Of a DNA stretch of 23,301 bases, positions 22,286-23,301 are shown in pieces. The translations under genes were made by a program, and so were the position numbers. Numbering within the stretch: position 1 is the first letter of the stretch; each line of letters begins with the position of its first letter. The notes beneath the pieces were generated by a model that saw only the letters and a list, made by a program, of their open reading frames with translations, was not told the origin of the DNA and did no database searches. Source of the DNA: Acephala macrosclerotiorum (taxonomy: Eukaryota > Ascomycota > Leotiomycetes > Helotiales > Mollisiaceae); the NCBI GenBank assembly GCA_014904845.1, contig MU119729.1, forward strand, positions 1 to 23,301, read 5' to 3'.

Positions 22286-23301
22286 TAAAAAAAATTATTA
22301 TTAAACGAATTTATATAATATTAATAATAAAAAATTATATTATTATAAAAAACTTTAATAAATATAATTTTAAAATTTATAATATATAATATTATATAAT
22401 AAATTGAAATATATTAAATTATTTATTTTTAAAAAATAAAAATTTAATATAAAAAAATTAAATTATATTAATAAATTTCAATTTAATTGAAAATTTATTA
22501 ATAATTAAATTAACGTATTATTTTTTATTAAATTTAATTTCAATTTAAAATATTATTTATCGAGTTTATTAAATTGTAATTAATTTAAAATCGTTTAATT
22601 AAACGTTTTAAATTTTTTAAATAAATTATTATAAAAATTTTAATTAATTTTATTAAACGCATATTAAAATATATTATTATAAAATTTAAATATAAATTTT
22701 TTTAATATTTTTTATTAAAATATATTAATATAATTTTAAATTTAATCGAGTTTTAATAATCGCATTTTAAATTAAATTTTTTAATATTTTTAATTTTAAA
22801 AAATTTCAATATACGTTTTATTTTATAAAATTTTTATTTATTAATTTAAAAATATTTTAAATCGTATTATGTTTAAAAGTTTAAATTTAATAAAATAATT
22901 AACGTATAATATATTTCATATATATTTCATATATAAAATTTAATAAAATAAAATAAAATATTTAATAATTAAAAATTTTAATATTTTAAATTTATATATT
23001 TTAATTAATTTAAATATTTTAAATATTTTAAATATTTTAAATAATTTCAAATTTTTTAAATGTTTAAAACGTTTTAAACGTTTTAAGTATAAAATTTATT
23101 ATTTTAATTTAAATTAATTTAATAAATTCGATAATAATTTTTTAATCGATTTAATTATATTTAAAAAAATTAAATTTATTATTATTAAATTAAAATTTAC
23201 TAATATAAAAAATTTAAATTTTTTTTTTAATAATTAAAATAATAAAAATAATTATAAAATTTTATTTAAATAAAAAAAATTTAAACGTTTATAAATTTTT
23301 T
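22286..23301. other. AT-saturated right flank
   Basis: This kilobase has the same saturated character as 1-8240: nearly pure A+T, with C and G mostly in CpG (for example AAACGTTT motifs near 22600 and 23066). I found no gene and no convincing alignment to the palindrome repeat. It is the right half of the DNA into which the gypsy element inserted. Confidence 0.7.
23012..23041. repeat. AAATATTTT tandem repeat
   Basis: Three perfect 9-bp units at 23012, 23021 and 23030 are followed by a diverged fourth. The unit is itself palindromic. It is a simple repeat in AT-saturated DNA. Confidence 0.75.

Noticed and set aside
1..23301. Mitochondrial genome with GC clusters, as in yeasts
   Set aside because: No rRNA, tRNA or respiratory genes appear in 23 kb. 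An LTR retrotransposon with transition-only decay and CpG retention indicates nuclear RIP.

Overview
The window looks like a filamentous (probably ascomycete) fungal heterochromatic, transposon-derived block destroyed by repeat-induced point mutation (RIP)-like C-to-T mutation. Most of it is about 90% A+T or more. The C and G that survive sit mostly in CpG, every copy-to-copy difference I could align by eye in the LTR pair is a transition, and the only recognisable proteins are stop-riddled retrotransposon remains. No intact protein-coding gene is visible. The species cannot be named from this sequence.

Layout. (1) 1-8240 is saturated AT DNA made of two copies of one unidentified repeat in opposite orientation: 1-3570 and 3644-8240, forming an imperfect palindrome with arms of about 3.5 kb around a roughly 73-bp normal-composition spacer that carries GTCACGTG. 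(2) 8240-9600 is a sharply bounded island of ordinary base composition with no gene. It holds a 20-bp inverted repeat, a second GC hairpin, a three-unit tandem array of 206/214/215 bp rich in hairpins, and a cluster of RTCACRTG sites. (3) 9607-9755 is a third, truncated copy of the end of the repeat that builds the palindrome, followed by featureless AT DNA. (4) 10204-22280 is a complete but dead Ty3/gypsy LTR retrotransposon of 12,077 bp with 260-bp LTRs and a possible 5-bp target duplication (ATATA). Remains of gag, protease, reverse transcriptase, RNase H and integrase (D-D-35-E and GPY/F) can be read in order on the + strand. A further 4 kb lies between pol and the 3' LTR and may hold a decayed extra ORF. 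(5) 22286-23301 is again saturated AT DNA.

History as inferred: the palindrome repeats are oldest and fully mutated. The gypsy element landed later in that AT matrix and was itself mutated, less completely and with strand-specific tracts. The GC island and the palindrome spacer escaped. The whole is compatible with a regional centromere, a subtelomere or another AT-rich isochore, but the window alone does not show which.
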